Positions 50,077 through 57,651 of a stretch of 64,000 nt of DNA are shown here, in pieces (within the stretch, counting starts at the first letter, position 1; each line of letters starts with the position of its first letter). This stretch comes from Actinomycetota bacterium. Lineage in GTDB: Bacteria > Actinomycetota > Actinomycetes > Propionibacteriales > Propionibacteriaceae. Position numbers and translations under genes: made by a program. The stretch covers positions 87,373 to 151,372 of the forward strand of contig JAIUOS010000008.1 of assembly GCA_020161755.1 (NCBI GenBank). Direction: 5' to 3'. Under the pieces are notes generated by a model. It saw nothing but the letters and a program-made list of their open reading frames with translations. It was not told where the DNA came from and searched no databases.

Positions 50077-51799
50077 GGCCACCGACGCCCTGCGCAGCCG
50101 CGCGTGGCTGGGCGAGGAGGGCAAGAACGGGTTCATCGCGCGGCACCACCTGCGCGCGATGGGGGTCAGTGGCGACGAGCTGGTCGACCGCCCGGTCATC
50201 GGCATCGCGAACAGCTGGAGCGAGCTCACCCCGTGCAACTCCCACCTCCGCGGCCTGGCCGAGGCGGTCAAGCGCGGCGTCACCGCCGCCGGCGGGCTGG
50301 CGCTGGAGTTCCCGATCATGTCGATCGGTGAGCCGTTCATGCGTCCGTCCTCGATGATGTTCCGCAACCTGATGGCGATGGAGGTGGAGGCGCTCATCCG
50401 CGCCAACCCGCTGGACGGCGTCGTGCTGCTGACCGGCTGCGACAAGACCACCCCGGCCGCCCTGATGGGCTGGCTGAGCACCGACCTGCCCGGGATCATG
50501 ATGACCGGCGGCCCGATGCTGAACGGCCGCTTCCGCGGACGCGCGGTCGGCTCGGGCACCGACATCTGGCGGATGACGGACGGCCTCGCCGCCGGCACCG
50601 TGACCAAGGCCGAGTTCACCGAGTTCGAGTCCTGCCTCAACCGGTCGGCGGGTCACTGCATGACGATGGGCACGGCCTCGACGATGGCCGTCCTGGTGGA
50701 GGCGATGGGCCTGCAACTGCCGGGTGCCGCCGCCCTGCCGGCCGTCGACTCCCGCCGTGCGGTGCTCGCCTACGAGACCGGACGGGCCGCGGTCGACATC
50801 GCGGTGAACACGGTGCGTCCGCGGGAGATCCTGACCCGCGCCGCGCTGGAGAACGCGATCCGGGTCAACGCCGCCATCGGCGGCTCCACCAACGCGGTGA
50901 TCCACCTGCTCGCGATCGCCGGACGCGCAGGCGTTCCGCTCCAACTGGACGACTTCGACAGTCTCGCCCGCGACATCCCGCTGCTGGCCGACGTGATGCC
51001 GAGCGGGCAGTTCCTGATGGAGGAGTTCGCGGCGGCCGGTGGCCTGGCCGCGGTCCTGGCCGAGCTCAGCCCCCTGCTGGACCTGACCGCCCGGGTGCTG
51101 CCCGCAGGCACGCTCGGCGACGTCGCGCAGGTCGCCCGCAACGACGACACCGCCGTGGTGCGTCCGCTGGCCGACCCACTGCTCCCGCCCGGTGCCGGCA
51201 CCGTCGTGCTGCGCGGCAACCTCGCTCCCGACGGCGCGCTGCTGAAGGTGTCGGCCGCCACCCCCGAGCTGCTGCAGCACCGCGGCCCCGCCCTGGTGTT
51301 CGACTCGATCGAGGAGTACCGGACGGCCGCCGCCGACCCCGAACTGGCGGTCAGCGCGGACACCGTCCTGGTCGTGCGGGGGAGCGGGCCGGTGGGCTAC
51401 CCCGGCATGCCGGAGGTCGGCAACTTCACGGTGCCCAGCGTCCTGCTCAAGCAGGGCGTGAGCGACATGGTGCGAATCTCCGACGCCCGGATGAGCGGGA
51501 CGGCGTTCGGCACCTGCATCCTGCACGTGTCGCCGGAGGCCGCCGTCGGCGGGCCGCTCGCCCTCGTCCGCACCGGCGACCTGGTCAGCCTCGACGTCGC
51601 CGCGCGCGAGCTGCGCCTCGAGGTGGACGAAGAGGAACTCGCCCGCCGCCGTGCCGGACTGCCGCCGTTCGAGCCCAAGGGCGACCGGCGCGGCTGGGAG
51701 TTCCTGTACCGCTCGACCGTCCAGCAGGCCCACCTCGGTGCCGATCTCGACTTCCTCGTCGGCGGGTCCGGTAGTGCGCCCGGGCGGGAGGCCTTCTAG
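50069..51799 (+). CDS. IlvD/Edd-family sugar-acid dehydratase
   Basis: Fe-S dehydratase of 576 aa. Cluster or metal ligands are visible in ANSWSELTPCNSHLRGLAE (about 48), LLTGCDKTTPAALMG (about 118-132) and RSAGHCMTMGTASTMA (about 195). Also seen are AAIGGSTNAVIHLLAIAGRA and the C-terminal YPGMPEVGNF and SDARMSGTAFG. Length and the CDKTTPA context fit L-arabonate/D-xylonate-type sugar-acid dehydratases better than IlvD itself. It would convert an aldonate to a 2-keto-3-deoxy acid, the step between the dehydrogenases and the aldolases of this operon. Confidence 0.9.
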   Translation: MSEATDALRSRAWLGEEGKNGFIARHHLRAMGVSGDELVDRPVIGIANSWSELTPCNSHLRGLAEAVKRGVTAAGGLALEFPIMSIGEPFMRPSSMMFRNLMAMEVEALIRANPLDGVVLLTGCDKTTPAALMGWLSTDLPGIMMTGGPMLNGRFRGRAVGSGTDIWRMTDGLAAGTVTKAEFTEFESCLNRSAGHCMTMGTASTMAVLVEAMGLQLPGAAALPAVDSRRAVLAYETGRAAVDIAVNTVRPREILTRAALENAIRVNAAIGGSTNAVIHLLAIAGRAGVPLQLDDFDSLARDIPLLADVMPSGQFLMEEFAAAGGLAAVLAELSPLLDLTARVLPAGTLGDVAQVARNDDTAVVRPLADPLLPPGAGTVVLRGNLAPDGALLKVSAATPELLQHRGPALVFDSIEEYRTAAADPELAVSADTVLVVRGSGPVGYPGMPEVGNFTVPSVLLKQGVSDMVRISDARMSGTAFGTCILHVSPEAAVGGPLALVRTGDLVSLDVAARELRLEVDEEELARRRAGLPPFEPKGDRRGWEFLYRSTVQQAHLGADLDFLVGGSGSAPGREAF

Positions 51800-51845
51800 G
51801 CTGTCGCGGGTATGAAGGGGCGACGCACCGGATCAGGGAGCTTGC

Positions 51846-52652
51846 ATGGAGATCGAAGGCAGTGCCTCGGCGGAGTTCAGCGAGTTGTCGTCGCGCACGG
51901 CCGTGGTCGGACGCCACACCCAGCTCGCGGAGCTGCTGGGGACGATGATCGTCCGCGGCGAGCTGCCCTCGGGCAGCCAGATCGTCCCCGAGGAACTCGG
52001 CCACCGCTACGGCGTGTCCCGTTCGGTGGTGCGTGAGGCGCTGCGCTCGCTGGAGGCCAAGGGCCTGGTGGCCGCGCGTCCGAAGTTGGGCACCCACGTG
52101 CAGCCCGACAGCGAGTGGGAGTCGCTGCACAGCGACGTGATCCGCTGGCGGGTGCAGGGGCCGCACGGGGTCGAACAGTTCACCGAACTCATGGACATCC
52201 GCACCGGTCTGGAGCCGCTCGCCGCGCGCCGGTGCGCCGAGCGGAGCGACCCGGCCCTCACCGTGACGCTGACCGAGGCGTGCGACCGGATGCAGCAGGC
52301 CGTGGAGGCCGGGGACGGGGCCGCGTTCACCGTGGCGGACATCAGCTTCCACACCGCCGTCTGGCGGGGAGCGGGGAGCCTCACCTTCACCCGGCTCGCC
52401 GAGGTCGTAGCGGCCGCCCTCGCGGCCCGCGCCGCCCTCGACATGCTGCCCGACCACGTCGACCAGGCGGCCGTCGAGTCGCACCGACGGATCGCGGGTT
52501 TCATCGCCGACGGCGACGGGTCGCAGGCCGAGCGGGCCACCCGGGAGCTGGTGAAGGTCGCGGCCAGGGAGGTCGGGGAGTTCGTCGACTCCCGTCGCGG
52601 CGCCGCGTCCGCCCGGACGGAGGCCGCGGCCCGACGGGACGAGTCCACCTGA
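51846..52652 (+). CDS. GntR-family regulator, FCD (FadR) type
   Basis: Regulator of 268 aa: GntR winged helix (LPSGSQIVPEELGHRYGVSR, then SVVREALRSLEAKGLVAARP, about 40-80) and an all-helical FCD ligand domain (FTELMDIRTGLEPLAARRCA, DISFHTAVWRGAG, ESHRRIAGFIADGD) with the metal-ligand Asp/His positions (D-x3-H, and ESH). A charged tail of about 20 residues follows. It probably represses the divergent importer and catabolic operons through the TCTGATAATCAGA sites, released by a sugar acid. Confidence 0.9.
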   Translation: MEIEGSASAEFSELSSRTAVVGRHTQLAELLGTMIVRGELPSGSQIVPEELGHRYGVSRSVVREALRSLEAKGLVAARPKLGTHVQPDSEWESLHSDVIRWRVQGPHGVEQFTELMDIRTGLEPLAARRCAERSDPALTVTLTEACDRMQQAVEAGDGAAFTVADISFHTAVWRGAGSLTFTRLAEVVAAALAARAALDMLPDHVDQAAVESHRRIAGFIADGDGSQAERATRELVKVAAREVGEFVDSRRGAASARTEAAARRDEST

Positions 52653-52676
52653 CGATCTCTTCCGCCAGAGGTCTTG

Positions 52677-52689
52677 GCATATAGTATGC
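52677..52689 (+). promoter_or_regulatory. GCATA-TAG-TATGC palindrome overlapping a -10 box
   Basis: Perfect 5-bp arms with a TAG centre; TATAGT (52680-52685) inside fits an actinobacterial -10. It lies 7 nt before the ATG of the KDPG aldolase gene, leaving almost no leader, so the mRNA is probably leaderless and the palindrome a regulator site. The sequence differs from the 47-kb operators, so a second specificity is possible. Confidence 0.45.
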
Positions 52690-52696
52690 TTTTTAC

Positions 52697-53347
52697 ATGT
52701 CGAGTGCTTTGCAGTACCGCTGGCAGGTCATGGACCGGATCGCCCAGCACCGGTACGTCGCCATCGTCCGGTCCTCCTCCGAGCAGCGCGCGAGCGAGGT
52801 CGTCCAGGCCCTGATCGACGGCGGCGCCGGCGCGATCGAGGTCACCATGACCACGCCCGGTGCGCTGCGGCTCGTCGAGCGGTTCGCCGGGGACGTGCTG
52901 ATCGGCGTCGGCACGGTGCTGTCGGGCGGCCAGGTCGCCGCCGCGGCCGGCGCGGGCGCCCGCTTCGTCGTCACGCCCAACCTCGAGCCCGACGTGCTGC
53001 GCCACGCCGGACGCCACGGGCTGGCCGCCCTCATCGGGTGCAACACGCCGACCGAGGTCGTCCACGCCCTCGAACTCGGCGCGGACGCGATCAAGCTCTT
53101 CCCCGCCGCGGGCCTCGGCCCCGCCAACCTGCGTGCGCTCAGCGCACCCCTGCCGTGGGCGCCGATGGTGCCCACCGGCGGCGTCTCCCTCGACAACGCC
53201 CGGGCCTGGTTCGACGCGGGCGCGGTGGCGCTCGGCGTCGGCGGCAGCCTCACCGAGGGCACCCCGGCCGAGATCTCGGCGCGCGCCGCGGCCTGGTGCT
53301 CGACCGTCCAGCAGACCCCGACCACCCCCGCTGAGGAGCAACGATGA
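52697..53347 (+). CDS. KDPG/KHG aldolase family protein
   Basis: Class I aldolase of 216 aa: AIVRSSSEQRASEVVQALID, catalytic Glu in GAIEVTMTTPGAL (about 48), IGVGTVLSGGQ, VTPNLEPDVL, the Schiff-base Lys in ADAIKLFPAAGLGP (about 134), and PTGGVSLDNARAW. It cleaves 2-keto-3-deoxy-6-phosphogluconate or a galacto-epimer into pyruvate and glyceraldehyde 3-phosphate. No ribosome binding site is visible, consistent with a leaderless start. It overlaps the following kinase by ATGA, so phosphorylation and cleavage are coupled. Confidence 0.9.
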   Translation: MSSALQYRWQVMDRIAQHRYVAIVRSSSEQRASEVVQALIDGGAGAIEVTMTTPGALRLVERFAGDVLIGVGTVLSGGQVAAAAGAGARFVVTPNLEPDVLRHAGRHGLAALIGCNTPTEVVHALELGADAIKLFPAAGLGPANLRALSAPLPWAPMVPTGGVSLDNARAWFDAGAVALGVGGSLTEGTPAEISARAAAWCSTVQQTPTTPAEEQR

Positions 53348-54456
53348 CCGACCAACCGATGCTGGCGATCACGCCGGCCGCCGACTGCGCGTACGACATG
53401 GTGGCGCTCGGCGAGGTGATGCTGCGGCTCGACCCGGGCGACCGCCGGATCCGCAACACCCGCCAGTTCTCGGTGTGGGACTCGGGCGCGGAGTACAACG
53501 TGGCGCGGGCGTTCCGGCGCGCATTCGGCCTGCGCGGGGCGCTGGTGTCGGCGTTCGCCGACAACGAGGTCGGACGGCTGGCCGAGGACATCCTGCTGGG
53601 CAGCGGGCTCGACCTGGGCTTCGTCCACTGGGCGGCCTTCGACGGGGTCGGACGCACCGTCCGCAACGGCCTGAACTTCTCCGAGCGCGGGTTCGGGGTG
53701 CGGGGTTCGGTGGGCTGCGTGGACCGGGGCCACACCGCGATCAGCCAGCTGCGGCCCGAGGACGTCGACCTGCACGAGCTGTTCGAGGTGCGCGGCGCGC
53801 GCTGGTTCCACACCGGCGGCATCATGGCCGGGCTGTCCGACCAGGCAGCGGCCACCGCCGGCGCGCTGATCGACGCCGCGCGGGCCTCGGGGACGATCGT
53901 GTCGTACGACCTGAACTACCGGCCGAGCCTGTGGACGGCCGGCGGCGGCAAGGCGAAGGCGCAGGAGGTGAACCGCGCGCTGGTCGGCCGGGTGGACGTG
54001 CTCGTCGGCAACGAGGAGGACTTCGAGGCCTGCCTGGGCATCACGAACCCGGGCATCGACGAGGAGCTGGCCGAGCTCGACCGGGCGGCCTACCAGGAGT
54101 TGGTGCTGGAGGTGGCGCGGCAGTTCCCGAACCTGCAGGTGATCGGGGTGACGCTGCGCAGCGTCCGGTCGGCGACCGTCAACGACTGGGGCGCGATCGC
54201 GTGGCACCGGGAACGGGGTTTCGTGGAGGCCACCCCGCGTCCGGGTCTGGAGATCTTCGACCGGCTCGGCGGTGGCGACTCGTTCGCGTCCGGGCTGTTC
54301 TACGGGCTGATGGCGACCGACGACCTGCACACCGCCGTCGAGCTCGGCGCGGCCAACGGCGCGCTGGCGATGACCACACCCGGTGACATCACGACGGCCA
54401 CACTGAAGGAGATCCAGGCGCTGGCCGGCGGCGCGAACGCGCGGGTGCAGCGATGA
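53344..54456 (+). CDS. 2-keto-3-deoxygluconate-type kinase, PfkB family
   Basis: Sugar-acid kinase of 370 aa: DMVALGEVMLRLDPGDRRIR, WDSGAEYNVARAF, WFHTGGIMAGLSDQAA, VSYDLNYRPSLWT, VLVGNEEDFEACLG, and the catalytic motif RLGGGDSFASGLFYGLM (about 301). Family KdgK enzymes phosphorylate 2-keto-3-deoxygluconate to KDPG. The overlap with the aldolase upstream and the DapA-like gene downstream (both ATGA) supports a KDG or KDGal substrate. It is longer than typical KdgK (~310) because of an insertion after the NEED motif. Confidence 0.88.
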   Translation: MTDQPMLAITPAADCAYDMVALGEVMLRLDPGDRRIRNTRQFSVWDSGAEYNVARAFRRAFGLRGALVSAFADNEVGRLAEDILLGSGLDLGFVHWAAFDGVGRTVRNGLNFSERGFGVRGSVGCVDRGHTAISQLRPEDVDLHELFEVRGARWFHTGGIMAGLSDQAAATAGALIDAARASGTIVSYDLNYRPSLWTAGGGKAKAQEVNRALVGRVDVLVGNEEDFEACLGITNPGIDEELAELDRAAYQELVLEVARQFPNLQVIGVTLRSVRSATVNDWGAIAWHRERGFVEATPRPGLEIFDRLGGGDSFASGLFYGLMATDDLHTAVELGAANGALAMTTPGDITTATLKEIQALAGGANARVQR

Positions 54457-55373
54457 GCGGCTACGACCCGTCCGGGGTGATCCCGGTGCTGGAAGTGCCG
54501 TTCCACCCCGACGAGTCGATCGACGTCGACGGGTTCGCGAGCGTGGTGCGGCACACGATCGACGCGGGGGCGGACGCGGTCATGTTCGCCGCGTTCGCCA
54601 GCGAGTTCCTCAAGCTCTCGCCGGGCGAGCGGGCCGACATGGAGCGTGAGCTGCTCGGCATCTGCGCGCCGGTCGGTTTCCCGGTCGTGATCTCGGTGCA
54701 GCAGCACGCGACGCGGCTGGCGTCCGCGGCGACGGCGAGCGCGGTGGCGGCCGGTGCGTCCGCGATCAACCTGCTGCCGCCCCACCAGCTGCGGGTGGGC
54801 GCGAGCCAGCTGCGGCACCACCTCACCGAGGTGTTGACCGCGGCCGGGGACGCGCCGGTGATTCTCCAGTACGCGCCGGCAGAGACCGGCACCGCGCTCG
54901 ACCTGGAGGCGGTGGCGCGGACGGCCGAGGAGTTCCCGAACCTGTGGGGCGTGAAGGTGGACGCCAGCCCGGCGGGCCCGACGATCGACGCGCTCCAGGG
55001 CATCGCGGCGCGGATCGGGCGTCCGTTCGGCGCCACGGTCGGGTACGCGGGGCTGCACCTGGTCGATTGCGTGGCGCGCGGGGCGACCGCCGTGCAGCCG
55101 GGCTGCTCGTTCACCGAGATCTACGTGGCGCTGTGGCGGGAGCTCACCGCCGCCGACCCGAGCGAGGGCGTCCGGCTGCACCGCGACGTGCTGCCGTACC
55201 TCAACCACTGGATGCAGTCGGTCGAGCTGATCGTGGCCGTCGAGAAGGAGATCAGCCGCCGCCGCGGCTGGTTCGCCGCGTCCACCGTCCGCCAGCCCGG
55301 GGTTGCGCTCGACGACCGCGAGCACCGCCGGATCGACGCCTTCCTCGCCGAGTTCTCCCCCCTCCTCCCCTAA
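54453..55373 (+). CDS. dihydrodipicolinate synthase family aldolase (KDG-type)
   Basis: TIM-barrel lyase of 306 aa in the DapA/NAL superfamily: GVIPVLEVPFHPDESIDVDG, MFAAFASEFLKLSPGERADM, the active-site Tyr in ILQYAPAE (about 138), the Schiff-base Lys in LWGVKVDASPAG (about 167) and GATVGYAGL. Such enzymes cleave unphosphorylated 2-keto-3-deoxy acids or dehydrate them. Last gene of the operon, overlapping the kinase stop (ATGA). It gives the pathway a second, non-phosphorylating route beside the KDPG aldolase. Confidence 0.87.
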   Translation: MSGYDPSGVIPVLEVPFHPDESIDVDGFASVVRHTIDAGADAVMFAAFASEFLKLSPGERADMERELLGICAPVGFPVVISVQQHATRLASAATASAVAAGASAINLLPPHQLRVGASQLRHHLTEVLTAAGDAPVILQYAPAETGTALDLEAVARTAEEFPNLWGVKVDASPAGPTIDALQGIAARIGRPFGATVGYAGLHLVDCVARGATAVQPGCSFTEIYVALWRELTAADPSEGVRLHRDVLPYLNHWMQSVELIVAVEKEISRRRGWFAASTVRQPGVALDDREHRRIDAFLAEFSPLLP

Positions 55374-55376
55374 CCC

Positions 55377-55515
55377 GGGGACGGTTCTTTGATCCGCCAG
55401 ATTCCGGCGGGTTTCGGGGACGGTTCTCCAAATTCGCCAGAATCCGGTGGAAATCGGGGACGGTTCTTCGATCCGCCAGATTCCGGCGGAAAAGGGGGAC
55501 GGTTCCTAACTCGGT
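55377..55515. repeat. 39-40-bp tandem repeat array
   Basis: Units begin with GGGGACGGTTC at 55377, 55416, 55456 and 55495 (spacing 39, 40, 39). Each of the first three units contains an internal hairpin of the type CCGCCAGATTCCGGCGG, with small differences. The fourth passes into a GGTTCCTAACTCGGTCC segment of the 34-bp family. It begins right after the stop of the DapA-like gene. No coding potential is evident in 55374-56153, which is filled by this array, a REP-like palindrome and the 34-bp array. Confidence 0.85.
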
Positions 55516-55536
55516 CCGGGTCCGGATGGGGGACAG

Positions 55537-55556
55537 ATCCCGGCCTTCGCCGGGAT
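55537..55556. repeat. ATCCCGGC palindrome (REP-like copy 3)
   Basis: ATCCCGGC (55537-55544) with GCCGGGAT (55549-55556) and CTTC loop, the reverse-orientation version of the 41785 element. A degenerate fourth copy with GGCCTTCGCGGGGATG lies at about 55868-55886. Between them (55557-55867) I see only AT-poor spacer with a repeated TTTCTCGG motif and no gene. Confidence 0.7.
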
Positions 55557-55946
55557 GACGCGGACGGTGGCCCTTCGTGACGCCGTCCGGCTCGTTCCTC
55601 GCCAGTCGGCTCCTCAGGGACCGTTCGTGACGCCTCCAGGCCAGCACGTAGAAGGGGCCTTGGGTCCTGGGACAGCACTCCTTACCGGGATTCTCGGCTT
55701 TTCGCGGCTGCCGGCGCGCGGCACGACGGTGCTTGCCGCGTTTCTCGGCTTATCGGGTCGAATTCCGGCCCCGTAACCCGAGTTTCTCGGTGATCACCGC
55801 GATGGCTGTCGGGAGCCGTCCTCATAACCCGAGGAACTCGGTAAACGTCGGCGGTTCCGGGGGTTCCGGCCTTCGCGGGGATGCGCGGACGGCGGCCCTT
55901 CGTGACGCCGGCCAGCTCGTTCCTCGCCGGCCGGCTCCTCAGGGAC

Positions 55947-56149
55947 CGTGGACCGAAAGGGAACTGTCCCCGTTTCGGTCCGGGTCCGGGTTGGGAACCG
56001 TCCCCGTTTCGGTCCGGGGCCGGGTTGGGAACCGTCCCCGTTTCGGTCCGGGACCGAGATGGGAACTGTCCCCGATTCGGTCCGGGTCCGAGATAGGAAC
56101 CGTCCCCGATTCGGTCCGGGACCGAGATAGGAACCGTCCCCGATTCGGG
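55947..56149. repeat. 34-bp tandem array, six units at exact period
   Basis: Unit starts at 55959, 55993, 56027, 56061, 56095 and 56129, always 34 nt apart. A unit is GGGAACCGTCCCCGTTTCGG followed by TCCGGGTCCGGGTT, with substitutions that often come in compensating pairs inside the palindrome TCGGTCC-GG-GACCGA. A GGACCGAAA arm at 55949 caps the left end. The right end runs up to the stop of the carboxylesterase gene. The same unit occurs at 43762-43838, and one arm at 33962-33974. Confidence 0.9.
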
Positions 56150-56153
56150 TCGG

Positions 56154-57641
56154 TCAGAGGAGCGGACGCGCGCCCGCGTAGGCGTCCGCATCCACGGCAG
56201 GAGCGGACGCGGGGGCGCCGAACACTCGTCCGACACCCGGTTGCTGGGACCACGCCGGCCAGTCCACGTGCCCGTCGCGAATCAAGAGGACCGCCGCACC
56301 GTGGGTGGCGTCGGCCAGGGCCTGTGGCGGGTTCGGCCCGGCTAGCGCCGGGATCCCCACGGGGGAGTCGAGGCAGTCGAACCAGAACGGCACGTCGATG
56401 CAGTGCACGGCCGACCCGAACGGCGACCCGGCGTAGGCGTAGCGGTACACCCACGTGGGCGCGTCCCCCCTCGCCTCGGCGGTGCGCAGCAGGGCGGTCT
56501 TGAACATCTTGTCCGAGATGAACCGCCCGACCACCGCGGCGTGCCCGCGGGCGACCGCGTCCGCGTTGGCGGCGAGATACCGCTTGCGAGCATCGCCGCG
56601 GAGCCCCATCTTGCCGAGCAGGAACCACAGCGGGATCCACCGCAGCTTCCTCTCCTGGCCGGCCAGCGCCATCGAGAACTCGTCGTCGGTCGCGCCAAGA
56701 ACCAAGACCTTGTCCGCCCCGACGCCCGCCCGCAACGACTCCAGGGTCGGACGCACGATCAGGTCGCCGTCGATCGTCGGGCCCAGGCCGAGACCCTCCT
56801 CGAGGAACGCGGACATGTCCGGGCCGAGGTCGGTCGCGGCCTTCTGCTCGGCCAGCAGCGTGTCCTCGTCCACAGCCTCGAACGCCGCCCGGGTGGGCTC
56901 GATGCCCAGGCCGGCCGCGATCTTCGCGGTCATGGCGCGCGCCCGGTCGAGCCCGATGTCGGCCGTCGCGCCCGACAGCGCCAGCACCCCACCGAACAGG
57001 TGCTGCGCCTTCGCCATCCCGAGCAGCGTGAGCACCGCGCCGCCACCCGCAGACTGCCCGGCGATCGTCACCCGCCCCGGGTCGCCACCGAACGCGCGGA
57101 TGTTCGCCTGCACCCACTCCAGCGCCGCGATCCAGTCGCGGACGCCGCGGTTCTCCGGCGCCCCGTCCACGTGCCCGAAGCCGATGACGCCGAGCCGGTA
57201 GGAGATCGTCACGGTCACCACGCCGTCTCGGTTGAAGTTGCGGCCGTCGTACCACGGGCTGGCCGGCGAGCCGGCGAAGTAGCCCCCGCCATGGATCCAC
57301 ACCAGGACGGGCAGCGCCGCGTCCGCCTCGCCAGGGGCGGGCGTGAACACGTTGACGTTCAGCGTCGCCTCACCCGGGATCGACGGCTCGGGGATCAGCG
57401 TCACCCCGGGGTCGCCGCGCTGCGCGGTGGCGCCGAACTCCAGGGCGTCGCGGACGCCGTCCCACGGCTCGACGGGGACGGGCGCGGCGAACCGCAGCGC
57501 CCCGACCGGCGGCTGCGCGAACGGGATGCCGAGGAACGCGGCGCTGCGCACGTCCGAGCCGACCGTCGGACGCCAGGTGCCGCGCACGCGTCCGGCCGTG
57601 GTGGTGGCCTCGACGAAGGACCGGGTCTGGGTGTCTGTCAT
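56154..57641 (-). CDS. type-B carboxylesterase
   Basis: Alpha/beta hydrolase of 495 aa in the carboxylesterase/cholinesterase family: GIPFAQPPVGALRF, oxyanion-hole VWIHGGGYFAGS (about 113), nucleophile elbow TIAGQSAGGGAV (about 193), Asp/Glu region GATDDEFSMAL (about 315) and a His candidate in GSAVHCIDVPFWF (about 412). No signal peptide is seen, so it is probably cytoplasmic. It begins 10 nt after the MFS stop with a GGAG site, forming a two-gene operon. It may hydrolyse an imported ester or acylated sugar. Confidence 0.9.
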   Translation of the reverse strand: MTDTQTRSFVEATTTAGRVRGTWRPTVGSDVRSAAFLGIPFAQPPVGALRFAAPVPVEPWDGVRDALEFGATAQRGDPGVTLIPEPSIPGEATLNVNVFTPAPGEADAALPVLVWIHGGGYFAGSPASPWYDGRNFNRDGVVTVTISYRLGVIGFGHVDGAPENRGVRDWIAALEWVQANIRAFGGDPGRVTIAGQSAGGGAVLTLLGMAKAQHLFGGVLALSGATADIGLDRARAMTAKIAAGLGIEPTRAAFEAVDEDTLLAEQKAATDLGPDMSAFLEEGLGLGPTIDGDLIVRPTLESLRAGVGADKVLVLGATDDEFSMALAGQERKLRWIPLWFLLGKMGLRGDARKRYLAANADAVARGHAAVVGRFISDKMFKTALLRTAEARGDAPTWVYRYAYAGSPFGSAVHCIDVPFWFDCLDSPVGIPALAGPNPPQALADATHGAAVLLIRDGHVDWPAWSQQPGVGRVFGAPASAPAVDADAYAGARPLL

Positions 57642-57651
57642 GGCGGTGCTC

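Noticed and set aside
55947..56149. CRISPR array
   Set aside because: The period is 34 bp with no unique spacers between repeats; each unit is repeat throughout, and no cas gene is in the window.
55374..56153. Short open frames in both directions in the repeat region
   Set aside because: Their translations are periodic products of the repeats (for example RIGDGSYLGPG units) without any independent coding signal.
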